This document shows positions 21,478 to 27,148 of a stretch of 27,148 bases of DNA, one piece after another; the first letter of the stretch is position 1, and the number at the start of each line of letters is the position of its first letter. Made by a program: the position numbers and the translations under genes. Source of the DNA: an uncultured Ruminococcus sp. GTDB lineage: Bacteria > Bacillota > Clostridia > Oscillospirales > CAG-272. Where the stretch lies: positions 1-27,148 of the forward strand of contig CADCPG010000100.1 in assembly GCA_902803255.1 (NCBI GenBank), read 5' to 3'. The notes beneath the pieces are model-generated. The model ran no database searches. It saw only the letters and a list, made by a program, of their open reading frames with translations, and was not told where the DNA came from.

Positions 21478-22227
21478 TCAATAGCGGCCGTCGCGGGAAG
21501 AGCACAGTCTGCGTATCATCCAACCGGCCATGATGAGTCCCGCGGCCGCGGGAACGAAGGATATGCTCCCGGGAGGCGAGGCTTTCCCGGCAGTCGCAAC
21601 GGAGTCTTTTTCGCCGTCGCCGTCCGTCTCCGCTTCTCCTCTTTCGAAGGGAGGCTCGTCCGACCATACGCAGGGCAGGGAACTTATCCCGGCCTCGCGC
21701 AGCCCCTTTCTCACCGCACGTGCGAGAGGGTCGCCGTGCGTTGAAAAAACATCGGAGATGCGGAAGAGCTCGGGGTGCAGTTTTTTTCCGGCTCCCATCG
21801 ACGAGATCAGCGGTATGCCTGATTCTTCCGCGGCCTTCGCGATACCGATCTTTGCCGCCACGGTGTCGACGCAGTCGGCTATTATGTCGAAACGCGAAAA
21901 GTCGATGCCGCTCTCACATGGCAGGTAAAACATCCGGACGGGGAATACCCGGCATCCCGGGTTGATCGATGCCGCACGCATTGCGACCGCCTCGACTTTC
22001 GGCATCCCGATCGTTTCCGCTGTCGCGATGATCTGCCGGTTGAGATTGCTGGGAGCGACGTTATCGCCGTCGATGACAGTCAGAGATCCTATCCCGGCGC
22101 GTATGAGCGCCTCGCAGACGTATCCTCCGACGCCTCCCGCCCCGAAGACCGCCGCGTGCGCGCCGGCGAGGCGGCGAACGGCGTCTCTGCCTATCAGCTT
22201 TTCGGTTCGGGAATTGTCGAAGGTCAT
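21478..22227 (-). CDS. tcdA: tRNA threonylcarbamoyladenosine dehydratase (TcdA, ThiF/E1-like)
   Basis: ATP-dependent enzyme that cyclises t6A37 in tRNAs to ct6A, 249 residues. It opens RTEKLIGRDAV, the typical TcdA start, followed by the Rossmann loop FGAGGVGGYVCEAL (about 28-41) and LTVIDGDNVAPSNLNRQ (about 49-65), with the E1-like Asp and Arg residues. CVDTVAAK, ISSMGAGKKLHPE, and the late GSISFVPAAAGL are all diagnostic of the family. A Gly/Asp/Glu-rich insertion sits near residues 200-215. GGCAGG lies 8 nt before the ATG. It is the first gene of a two-gene unit with the carboxypeptidase, from the promoter at 22289-22317. Confidence 0.92.
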   Translation of the reverse strand: MTFDNSRTEKLIGRDAVRRLAGAHAAVFGAGGVGGYVCEALIRAGIGSLTVIDGDNVAPSNLNRQIIATAETIGMPKVEAVAMRAASINPGCRVFPVRMFYLPCESGIDFSRFDIIADCVDTVAAKIGIAKAAEESGIPLISSMGAGKKLHPELFRISDVFSTHGDPLARAVRKGLREAGISSLPCVWSDEPPFERGEAETDGDGEKDSVATAGKASPPGSISFVPAAAGLIMAGWMIRRLCSSRDGRY

Positions 22228-22288
22228 TCCTCATGCCTGCCTTTACGGTCGTTGCTGCGGCCGCTTTTTTTCGCTCCGCCATCCGCCT

Positions 22289-22317
22289 ATTTTATCACAC
22301 AAGACACGATTATTCAA
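22289..22317 (-). promoter_or_regulatory. Sigma-A promoter of tcdA-dac
   Basis: On the minus strand, TTGAAT (22317-22312), a 17-bp spacer and TAAAAT (22294-22289). It is divergent from the MFS promoter; the two -35 boxes are 27 bp apart. Confidence 0.82.
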
Positions 22318-22344
22318 GTTTTTTCTTACCGCGCGGAAAAAAAC

Positions 22345-22373
22345 TTTACAAAAAACCGCTTTTATAGTATACT
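22345..22373 (+). promoter_or_regulatory. Sigma-A promoter of the MFS-gdpD-murQ unit
   Basis: TTTACA (22345-22350), 17-bp spacer, TATACT (22368-22373). The predicted start site near 22380 falls on an in-frame ATG (22379), which rules out that ATG for normal initiation and favours the downstream GTG/TTG. Confidence 0.82.
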
Positions 22374-22447
22374 TTATCATGTATTTAAATGATAAGCGCC
22401 GGGCCGGCGGACGTATTTCGCCGTCCCGAATAACACCGGAAGGCAAG

Positions 22448-24331
22448 GTGACAGTTTTGAAACTGAACTACAAGCGCACGCTGCTCGTCGGATTCGCATT
22501 CTTCCTGATATGCACTTTCTGGCAGGCTTACGACACGATCATCCCCAAGATCCTCACCGACAGATTCGGAATGTCCCAGACGCTGTCCGGCATCATCATG
22601 GCCATCGACAACGTCCTGGCGCTCTTCATGCTCCCCTTCTTCGGTGCGCTGTCTGACAGATGCAGGAGCAAGAGAGGGAAGAGGACGCCCTTCATCTTCA
22701 TAGGTACGGTCGCAGCCGTCGTCTTCTTCATGCTCCTGACCGCCGCCGACGCCTCCCAGCTGAAGAAGATCGAGAGCGTCTCGACGATAGACGATCCCGC
22801 CAATCTTTCCGCGATCTACGAAAAAGTGGCCGACGACAAGATCCGCACTCCCGAGGGCGACGAGTTCACCCTCCGCTCGCTCTACTCCGAGAGCGGGTTC
22901 TCCGACATCCGCTCGAGCGTATATGAGACGTCTTTCGCCGCCGGTAAGATCCTCTACACGAAGTCGGGGACCGACGGCCCGGGGACCGCGGAGAACGGAA
23001 AGTACAAGAACCATTTCGTAACTTACGACGGCGAGAACTTTTATCTGCGCGACCGCAAGACGCTGGCAGACACACCGATCAATCCCGTCATCACAGTGGA
23101 CGGCAAGTCGGTCTCGCTGAAGTCTCTTTTCGACGGCACCGCCGAATACGAAGGCATCCCCGCTTTCAGTCAGGGGACCAACGCCGTCTACACCAACTAC
23201 GTCGTGCCAGCCAGACAGGCATATATCCATCAGATAACGCGCAACGATCCGTCATCGCTGATCTGGTTCATGATCATACTCATGATGGTGCTGATATCGA
23301 TGTCGATCTTCCGCTCGCCGGCCGTCGCGCTCATGCCCGACGTAACGGTAAAGCCGCTGCGCTCCAAGGCCAACGCGATGATCAACCTCATGGGCACGGT
23401 CGGCGGAATGACCGTACTCGTGCTGGGAATGGGGTTTGCCTTCGCGAACAGCGCGATAAAGAACACCTTCCGTCCGTATTTCGGTTTCTTCGCTGTGGTC
23501 AGCGGCATCATGCTGGCCGCGCTCGCGGTGTTCATGCTGACGGTAAAGGAACCGCAGTGGAACGCCGATATGCTGAGGGAATCGGAAGAGCTTGGGCTTG
23601 AGAAGACTCCCGAACCCGCGCCCGATCCCGACTCGATGACGAAAGAGGAGATCCGCGCGGAAAAGAAGAAAAAGAAAGAGGAAAAGCGGCTGGAGAGAGA
23701 GGAGAAGAAGAAAAACCGGCTGTCGGGGCCCGAACTCGCGTCGCTGCTCTTCATACTCCTGTCGGTCGCGCTGTGGTATTTCGGCTACAACGCCGTGACG
23801 TCGAAATATTCGGTATACGCCACGAACGTACTTGATCTCGACTACAGCACGACGCTGCTCATCGCGAACGCCGCCGCCGTGATCTCGTACATACCGGTCG
23901 GCATCATCTCGTCGAAGGTCGGTCGCAAAAAGACGATCCTCGCCGGCGTCGTGATGCTCGCCGTGGCGTTCGGAGTGGCCTGCTTCATGAGAGTCGGCTC
24001 TCCCGCGATCGTCATGAATATCATGTTCGCCCTTGCCGGGATCGGATGGGCGACGATAAACGTCAATTCCTTCCCGATGGTCGTCGAGCTCAGCAGGAAC
24101 GGCAACATCGGAAAATACACCGGCTACTACTATTCCGCCAGCATGGCGGCCCAGGCGCTGACTCCCTTCGTTTCGGGGATCTTCATGGACAGATTCGGAA
24201 TGACCGCCCTGTTCCCGTACGCGACGGTCTTCGTCTGCCTGGCTTTCGTAACCATGATGCTCGTGAAGCACGGCGACTCGAAGCCCGAACCTGCAAAATC
24301 AAAGCTTGAGGCGTTCGACGTCGACAACTGA
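22448..24331 (+). CDS. MFS (GPH/SLC45-like) transporter with large extracytoplasmic insert
   Basis: A membrane transporter of 627 residues from the GTG at 22448 (GGAAGG just upstream; TTG at 22457 with AAGG 8 nt before it is an alternative). The core resembles sugar/cation symporters of the GPH or SLC45 type: FWQAYDTIIPKIL in helix 1, GALSDRCRSKRGKRTPFI (66-83) between helices 2 and 3, and FRSPAVALMPDVTVKPLRSKANA (288-310). Residues about 101-268 are an extra hydrophilic domain between hydrophobic segments, predicted outside the membrane. Residues about 367-428 are a charged, Lys/Glu-rich cytoplasmic loop in the middle. It heads an operon with a GDPD and MurQ, hinting at uptake of a wall- or lipid-derived compound. 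The substrate is not known. Confidence 0.82.
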   Translation: MTVLKLNYKRTLLVGFAFFLICTFWQAYDTIIPKILTDRFGMSQTLSGIIMAIDNVLALFMLPFFGALSDRCRSKRGKRTPFIFIGTVAAVVFFMLLTAADASQLKKIESVSTIDDPANLSAIYEKVADDKIRTPEGDEFTLRSLYSESGFSDIRSSVYETSFAAGKILYTKSGTDGPGTAENGKYKNHFVTYDGENFYLRDRKTLADTPINPVITVDGKSVSLKSLFDGTAEYEGIPAFSQGTNAVYTNYVVPARQAYIHQITRNDPSSLIWFMIILMMVLISMSIFRSPAVALMPDVTVKPLRSKANAMINLMGTVGGMTVLVLGMGFAFANSAIKNTFRPYFGFFAVVSGIMLAALAVFMLTVKEPQWNADMLRESEELGLEKTPEPAPDPDSMTKEEIRAEKKKKKEEKRLEREEKKKNRLSGPELASLLFILLSVALWYFGYNAVTSKYSVYATNVLDLDYSTTLLIANAAAVISYIPVGIISSKVGRKKTILAGVVMLAVAFGVACFMRVGSPAIVMNIMFALAGIGWATINVNSFPMVVELSRNGNIGKYTGYYYSASMAAQALTPFVSGIFMDRFGMTALFPYATVFVCLAFVTMMLVKHGDSKPEPAKSKLEAFDVDN

Positions 24332-24359
24332 TAACTCAAAGAGGAAGAAGGATAAACAT

Positions 24360-25217
24360 ATGCCATTCGTGATCGGAGCCGTCGTACTCGTCGCGGCGTT
24401 AATCGTCCTTTATCTGCTGGCCCTGAAGCCAAGGCCCGAACCCAAGACATCGGTCGAGCCGCTGCGCGTCGACTACGCCCACAGAGGGCTGCACGGGCGC
24501 GACGGTGCCGTCGAGAACACGATGTCCGCCTTCAGGGCGGCGTCGGAAGCCGGGTACGGCATCGAGCTCGACGTGAGGCTCTCGTCAGACGGCGAGGTCG
24601 TCGTGTTCCACGACAGCACGCTCGAGCGCCTCTGCGGTATAGCGAAACGCGTCGACGAGATGACGGCGTCGGAACTCAGCTGGGTCGACATACGCGGCAC
24701 ATACGAAAAGATACCGCTCTTCGCCGACGTTCTGCGGTCGATAGACCCGTCGACGCCTCTCATCATCGAACTCAAGGAGGAGGGACGAAACACCGAGCTC
24801 TGCGAGAAGGTGGCGAAGATGCTCGACGAATACGACGGATACTTTTCGGTGGAGTCGTTCAATCCGCTGATGCTGAACTGGTTCCGCAAGTACAGACCGC
24901 GTTTCGTGCGCGGACAGCTCACGACCGACCTTTTCAAGAGCGGAAAGAATCAGAGCCTTTTCAACAAGATCGGCTGCAAGACGATGTTCCTCAATTTCCT
25001 GTCGAAGCCCGACTATATCTCGTATGACTGCAGATATCCGAACTATCTCTCGCTGAAGGTGTGTGAAAAGCTTTATCACGCGCTCATGTTCACCTGGTGC
25101 GTCGATAACGAAAAGGACTATGCCGAGGCAAAGGCGGCCGGCAGAATCGTGATCTTCCAGGACTATCTCCCTCCTTCGCCGAAGGAAGCGAGAAAGTCGG
25201 GATACATCAGAAGATGA
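24360..25217 (+). CDS. Membrane-anchored glycerophosphodiester phosphodiesterase
   Basis: GDPD-fold hydrolase that releases glycerol-3-phosphate from glycerophosphodiesters, 285 residues. Catalytic signature: AHRG (40-43), ENT (52-54), ELDVRLSSDG (69-78) with the metal-binding Glu and Asp, VVFHD (81-85; His84 acid/base) and the late IELKEE (136-141). Residues about 4-22 form a single N-terminal helix, so the enzyme is probably tethered with its active site outside. AGAAGGA lies 7 nt before the ATG at 24360. The longer frame opening at 24306 overlaps the transporter and has no ribosome binding site. It sits 28 nt after the transporter gene and 25 nt before murQ. Lipoteichoic-acid or phospholipid fragments are plausible substrates. 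Confidence 0.9.
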   Translation: MPFVIGAVVLVAALIVLYLLALKPRPEPKTSVEPLRVDYAHRGLHGRDGAVENTMSAFRAASEAGYGIELDVRLSSDGEVVVFHDSTLERLCGIAKRVDEMTASELSWVDIRGTYEKIPLFADVLRSIDPSTPLIIELKEEGRNTELCEKVAKMLDEYDGYFSVESFNPLMLNWFRKYRPRFVRGQLTTDLFKSGKNQSLFNKIGCKTMFLNFLSKPDYISYDCRYPNYLSLKVCEKLYHALMFTWCVDNEKDYAEAKAAGRIVIFQDYLPPSPKEARKSGYIRR

Positions 25218-25242
25218 ACTTCCGGTGAGGAAAGACAGAGAC

Positions 25243-26103
25243 ATGGAAGATGTGACCGCGGTAACGGCATACGATTCGCTGCGGACCGAGGACAGGAATC
25301 CCCGGACCGTACATATAGACCGCCTTTCCACCCTGGAAATGGTAAGGCTGATCAATTCGGAGAACAGGCGCGTCGAGGACGCCGTAGACGAAGCCGCGGA
25401 GGATATCGCCGCCGCGGTGGACGTGATATCGGAAAGGCTCCGGAGGGGCGGGCATCTCGTATACTTCGGAGCAGGGACCTCGGGCAGACTGGGGATCGTC
25501 GATGCCTCCGAATGTCCTCCCACCTTCGGCGTGCCGCATGATCTCGTGCGGGGCGTCATGGCAGGCGGCCGCGGCGCGATGTTCGAGGCGGTCGAAGGAG
25601 CCGAAGACAGCGAGGAGCAGGGAACGGCGGCGGTCGATGCCGAAAAGATAGGCCCCGGCGACGCCGTAGTCTGCATTTCGGCATCGGGCAGCGCGAGATT
25701 CGTGCTGGGCGCGGCAAAGCGCGCCGGTGAACTCGGAGCAGCCGTGATCGGCCTTTGCTGCAATCCCGGCTCCGCGCTCTCGGGGGTGTGCGGGATCACT
25801 GTCACCGTCAACACCGGTCCCGAGGTGATCTCGGGATCGACGAGACTCAAGGCCGGGACCGCGCAGAAGCTGGTGCTCAACATCTTCTCGACCTGCGCGA
25901 TGATAAAGACGGGAAAGGTCATGAGCAATCTCATGATAAACGTAAGACCGACGAACAAAAAGCTCGTCGAGAGGGCTCTGCGGCTGGTCATGACCCTTTC
26001 GGGGTGCGGCAGAGATGAAGCGGAAAAGGCCCTGAAGCAGGCAGGCGACGTCCCCGGAGCACTGGCTCTGCTGGGAGTATCGAACGAAGCACAGGATCTG
26101 TAA
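25243..26103 (+). CDS. murQ: N-acetylmuramic acid 6-phosphate etherase
   Basis: SIS-domain enzyme that cleaves the lactyl ether of MurNAc-6-phosphate to GlcNAc-6-phosphate and D-lactate in cell-wall recycling, 286 residues. Conserved blocks: TEDRNP and IDRLSTLEMVRLIN near the N-terminus, HLVYFGAGTSGRLGIVDASE (71-90) followed by CPPTFG, with E90 corresponding to the catalytic Glu of E. coli MurQ, EGAEDS (118-123) with the second acidic residue E121, CISASGSARFV, and the GTAQKLVLNIFST / NLMINVRPTNKKL region. GAGGAAAG precedes the ATG at 25243; a GTG at 25225 is in frame but overlaps that site. No MurNAc kinase or PTS transporter lies in the window. Confidence 0.95.
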   Translation: MEDVTAVTAYDSLRTEDRNPRTVHIDRLSTLEMVRLINSENRRVEDAVDEAAEDIAAAVDVISERLRRGGHLVYFGAGTSGRLGIVDASECPPTFGVPHDLVRGVMAGGRGAMFEAVEGAEDSEEQGTAAVDAEKIGPGDAVVCISASGSARFVLGAAKRAGELGAAVIGLCCNPGSALSGVCGITVTVNTGPEVISGSTRLKAGTAQKLVLNIFSTCAMIKTGKVMSNLMINVRPTNKKLVERALRLVMTLSGCGRDEAEKALKQAGDVPGALALLGVSNEAQDL

Positions 26104-26105
26104 GC

Positions 26106-26588
26106 ATGGAAAGAAAAGAACCGGTCCCGGATAAGAAGGCGAAGCGCCTGCGCTTGATGAAGATAATACAGACCGTTCTGACGGTTGCCGTAAACGTCTT
26201 CTTTGTGATGTACCTTTGCATGATAATCAAGCTCGCGGCGTCTGACGGAGGCTTCACAAAGACCTCCGCGGCGATGATGGTGTTCGAATACTTCTTCGGA
26301 TATCTCCCGGCGTCGCTGATGCTGCTCATTCTTCTCGTTTTCAATCTCGCCCTGACGCACCTCTTCGTGCGAGGATGGGAGATAAGCGCGGCCGCCGTGA
26401 TCGCCGTCTGTCTGTTTGAGTATATCTCGTTCGTGACCGGCCTGTGCGACATCACCGCGGGGGCTGTCGCGGTCGCCTTTGTCAGCGCGCTGGCTCCGCT
26501 TTTCCTGATCCTCTTCGAAGTTTATACCTTCGAGAAGATGTACAGGGAGCACAGAAACAGGAAGAACGCGCCGGGCGGCGGATCATAA
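26106..26588 (+). CDS. Small four-helix membrane protein of unknown function
   Basis: A 160-residue protein that begins 2 nt after the murQ stop and so is translated with it. A basic N-terminus (KKAKRLRLMK) is followed by hydrophobic segments at about 20-47, 66-86, 93-110 and 115-138, and a charged Arg/Lys-rich C-terminal tail, the topology of a small inner-membrane protein. I recognise no family. Being last in the transporter-GDPD-MurQ operon, it could assist transport or envelope sensing, but this is context only. AGGA lies upstream within the end of murQ. Confidence 0.75.
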   Translation: MERKEPVPDKKAKRLRLMKIIQTVLTVAVNVFFVMYLCMIIKLAASDGGFTKTSAAMMVFEYFFGYLPASLMLLILLVFNLALTHLFVRGWEISAAAVIAVCLFEYISFVTGLCDITAGAVAVAFVSALAPLFLILFEVYTFEKMYREHRNRKNAPGGGS

Positions 26589-26606
26589 AACAGGGGACGG
26601 AACAAA

Positions 26607-26646
26607 AAACACCCCGGAAGGCTTGATCCTTCCGGGATGTTTTTTC
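26607..26646. terminator. Bidirectional intrinsic terminator between the murQ operon and tyrS
   Basis: CCCGGAAGG (26613-26621), loop CTTGAT, CCTTCCGGG (26628-26636), extended by ACA/TGT and A/T pairs beyond one mismatch. T6 follows on the plus strand and the A-run gives T6 on the minus strand, so it ends both converging transcripts. It has the same stem core as the terminator after hydA. Confidence 0.92.
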
Positions 26647-26659
26647 CCTTGGCGGGAGA

Positions 26660-27148
26660 TTATTTCAGCATGAGCTTCTTGAATGCTTTCTTGCCCCGGC
26701 GGAGCAGGATGCCGTCACGGAGCCTGTCGCCTGAGAACGACGCCCTGATGTCGGTGACTTTCTCGCCGTCGGCGGTGACTCCGCCCTGTTCGACGGCCCG
26801 TCTCGCCTCCGAGCGGGAGGATACGAGGCCGGCTCCGACGAGCATCGTGAGGATGTCGGCGGTGCCGTCGGCCTGAAGGTCGGACTCCGGGATCAGTGCT
26901 GTGGGGACCTCGGCGCCGTCGCCCGCCCCGAAGAGCGCCCTGGCGGATGCCTCGGCGGCGTCTGCCGCCTCCTTGCCGTGAACGGTCTCGGTGAGCTCGT
27001 GCGCAAGGATCTCCTTGGCGCGGTTGAGCATGCTGCCGTCCCACTTTGACATCTCGTCGATCTCGTCCACCGGTATGAAGGTCAGCATGCGGATGCACTT
27101 GAGCACGTCGCTGTCGCCGACGTTCCGCCAGTACTGGTAGAAATCGTA
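26660..27148 (-). CDS. tyrS: Tyrosyl-tRNA synthetase, C-terminal part
   Basis: The frame enters from the right edge and ends at 26660; about 162 C-terminal residues are present. The visible start reads YDFYQYWRNVGDSDV, then LKCIRMLTFIPVDEI, the helical region after the catalytic core of TyrRS, followed by MLNRAKEILAHELTETVHG. The last ~65 residues are an S4-type RNA-binding domain (LVSSRSEARRAVEQGGVTADGEKV). This charges tRNA-Tyr. The KMSKS loop and Rossmann domain lie outside the window. It converges with the murQ operon on a shared terminator. Nothing in the visible part looks damaged. Confidence 0.95.
   Translation of the reverse strand, partial: YDFYQYWRNVGDSDVLKCIRMLTFIPVDEIDEMSKWDGSMLNRAKEILAHELTETVHGKEAADAAEASARALFGAGDGAEVPTALIPESDLQADGTADILTMLVGAGLVSSRSEARRAVEQGGVTADGEKVTDIRASFSGDRLRDGILLRRGKKAFKKLMLK

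Noticed and set aside
21962..22447. N-terminal extension of the MFS frame into the tcdA region
   Set aside because: It runs antisense through tcdA and across the MFS promoter; transcription begins near 22380.
24585..26552. Minus-strand frame of 655 codons opposite gdpD, murQ and the membrane gene
   Set aside because: It spans three well-supported plus-strand genes. The protein has no coherent domain and no promoter.

Overview
This GC-rich window looks like chromosome from an anaerobic, fermentative member of the Bacillota, probably class Clostridia and possibly a gut lineage. The evidence is PcrA with a C-terminal Tudor-like domain, AGGAGG-type ribosome binding sites, textbook sigma-A promoters, a trimeric hydCBA [FeFe]-hydrogenase operon, NrnA, recA-recX and MurQ. 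No phage, transposase, CRISPR array or defence island is visible. The setting is core and metabolic genes with a few lineage-specific ones between them.

Layout: (1) 1-3.8 kb, the end of an unknown polytopic membrane protein, then pcrA. (2) 4.0-4.9 kb, rplM-rpsI behind a perfect promoter and a small leader hairpin. (3) 5.1-9.2 kb, hydC-hydB-hydA, ended by a double terminator. (4) 9.4-11.6 kb, minus strand: a zinc-ribbon membrane protein with its own promoter and operator-like repeat, a CE15-like esterase and a small acidic tail-anchored protein. (5) 11.9 kb, tRNA-Trp(CCA). (6) 12.1-14.5 kb, minus strand: a two-domain protein (sugar-hydrolase helper domain plus ComEC-type metallo-beta-lactamase) followed by an EamA transporter. 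(7) 14.7-16.2 kb, rbfA-nrnA, divergent from (6) with two back-to-back consensus promoters. (8) 16.5-18.4 kb, recA-recX. (9) 18.5-20.0 kb, a MATE exporter. (10) 20.2-22.2 kb, minus strand: tcdA and a membrane-anchored D-Ala-D-Ala carboxypeptidase, followed by three copies of a 46-bp tandem repeat. (11) 22.4-26.6 kb, an MFS transporter with a large extracytoplasmic insert, a glycerophosphodiesterase, murQ and a small membrane protein. (12) The 3' part of tyrS on the minus strand.

How the genes work together: the hydrogenase operon reoxidises NADH and ferredoxin as H2. The MFS-GDPD-MurQ cluster and the opposite-strand carboxypeptidase suggest envelope turnover and recycling. Information processing is represented by PcrA, L13/S9, RbfA, NrnA, RecA/RecX, TcdA, TyrRS and tRNA-Trp. 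Nine promoters of the TTGAnn/TATAAT type, every one with a 17-bp spacer, define the transcription units and fix several start codons.

The least explained signals are the 46-bp tandem repeats, the CCCGGAAG/CTTCCGGG palindrome present at three sites, an identical 16-nt A-tract/-35 element at two promoters, the GH67N-like/MBL fusion, the insert domain of the MFS transporter, and H-cluster motif substitutions in HydA. I do not see a clear-cut new multi-gene system. All family assignments come from motif recognition without database searches.
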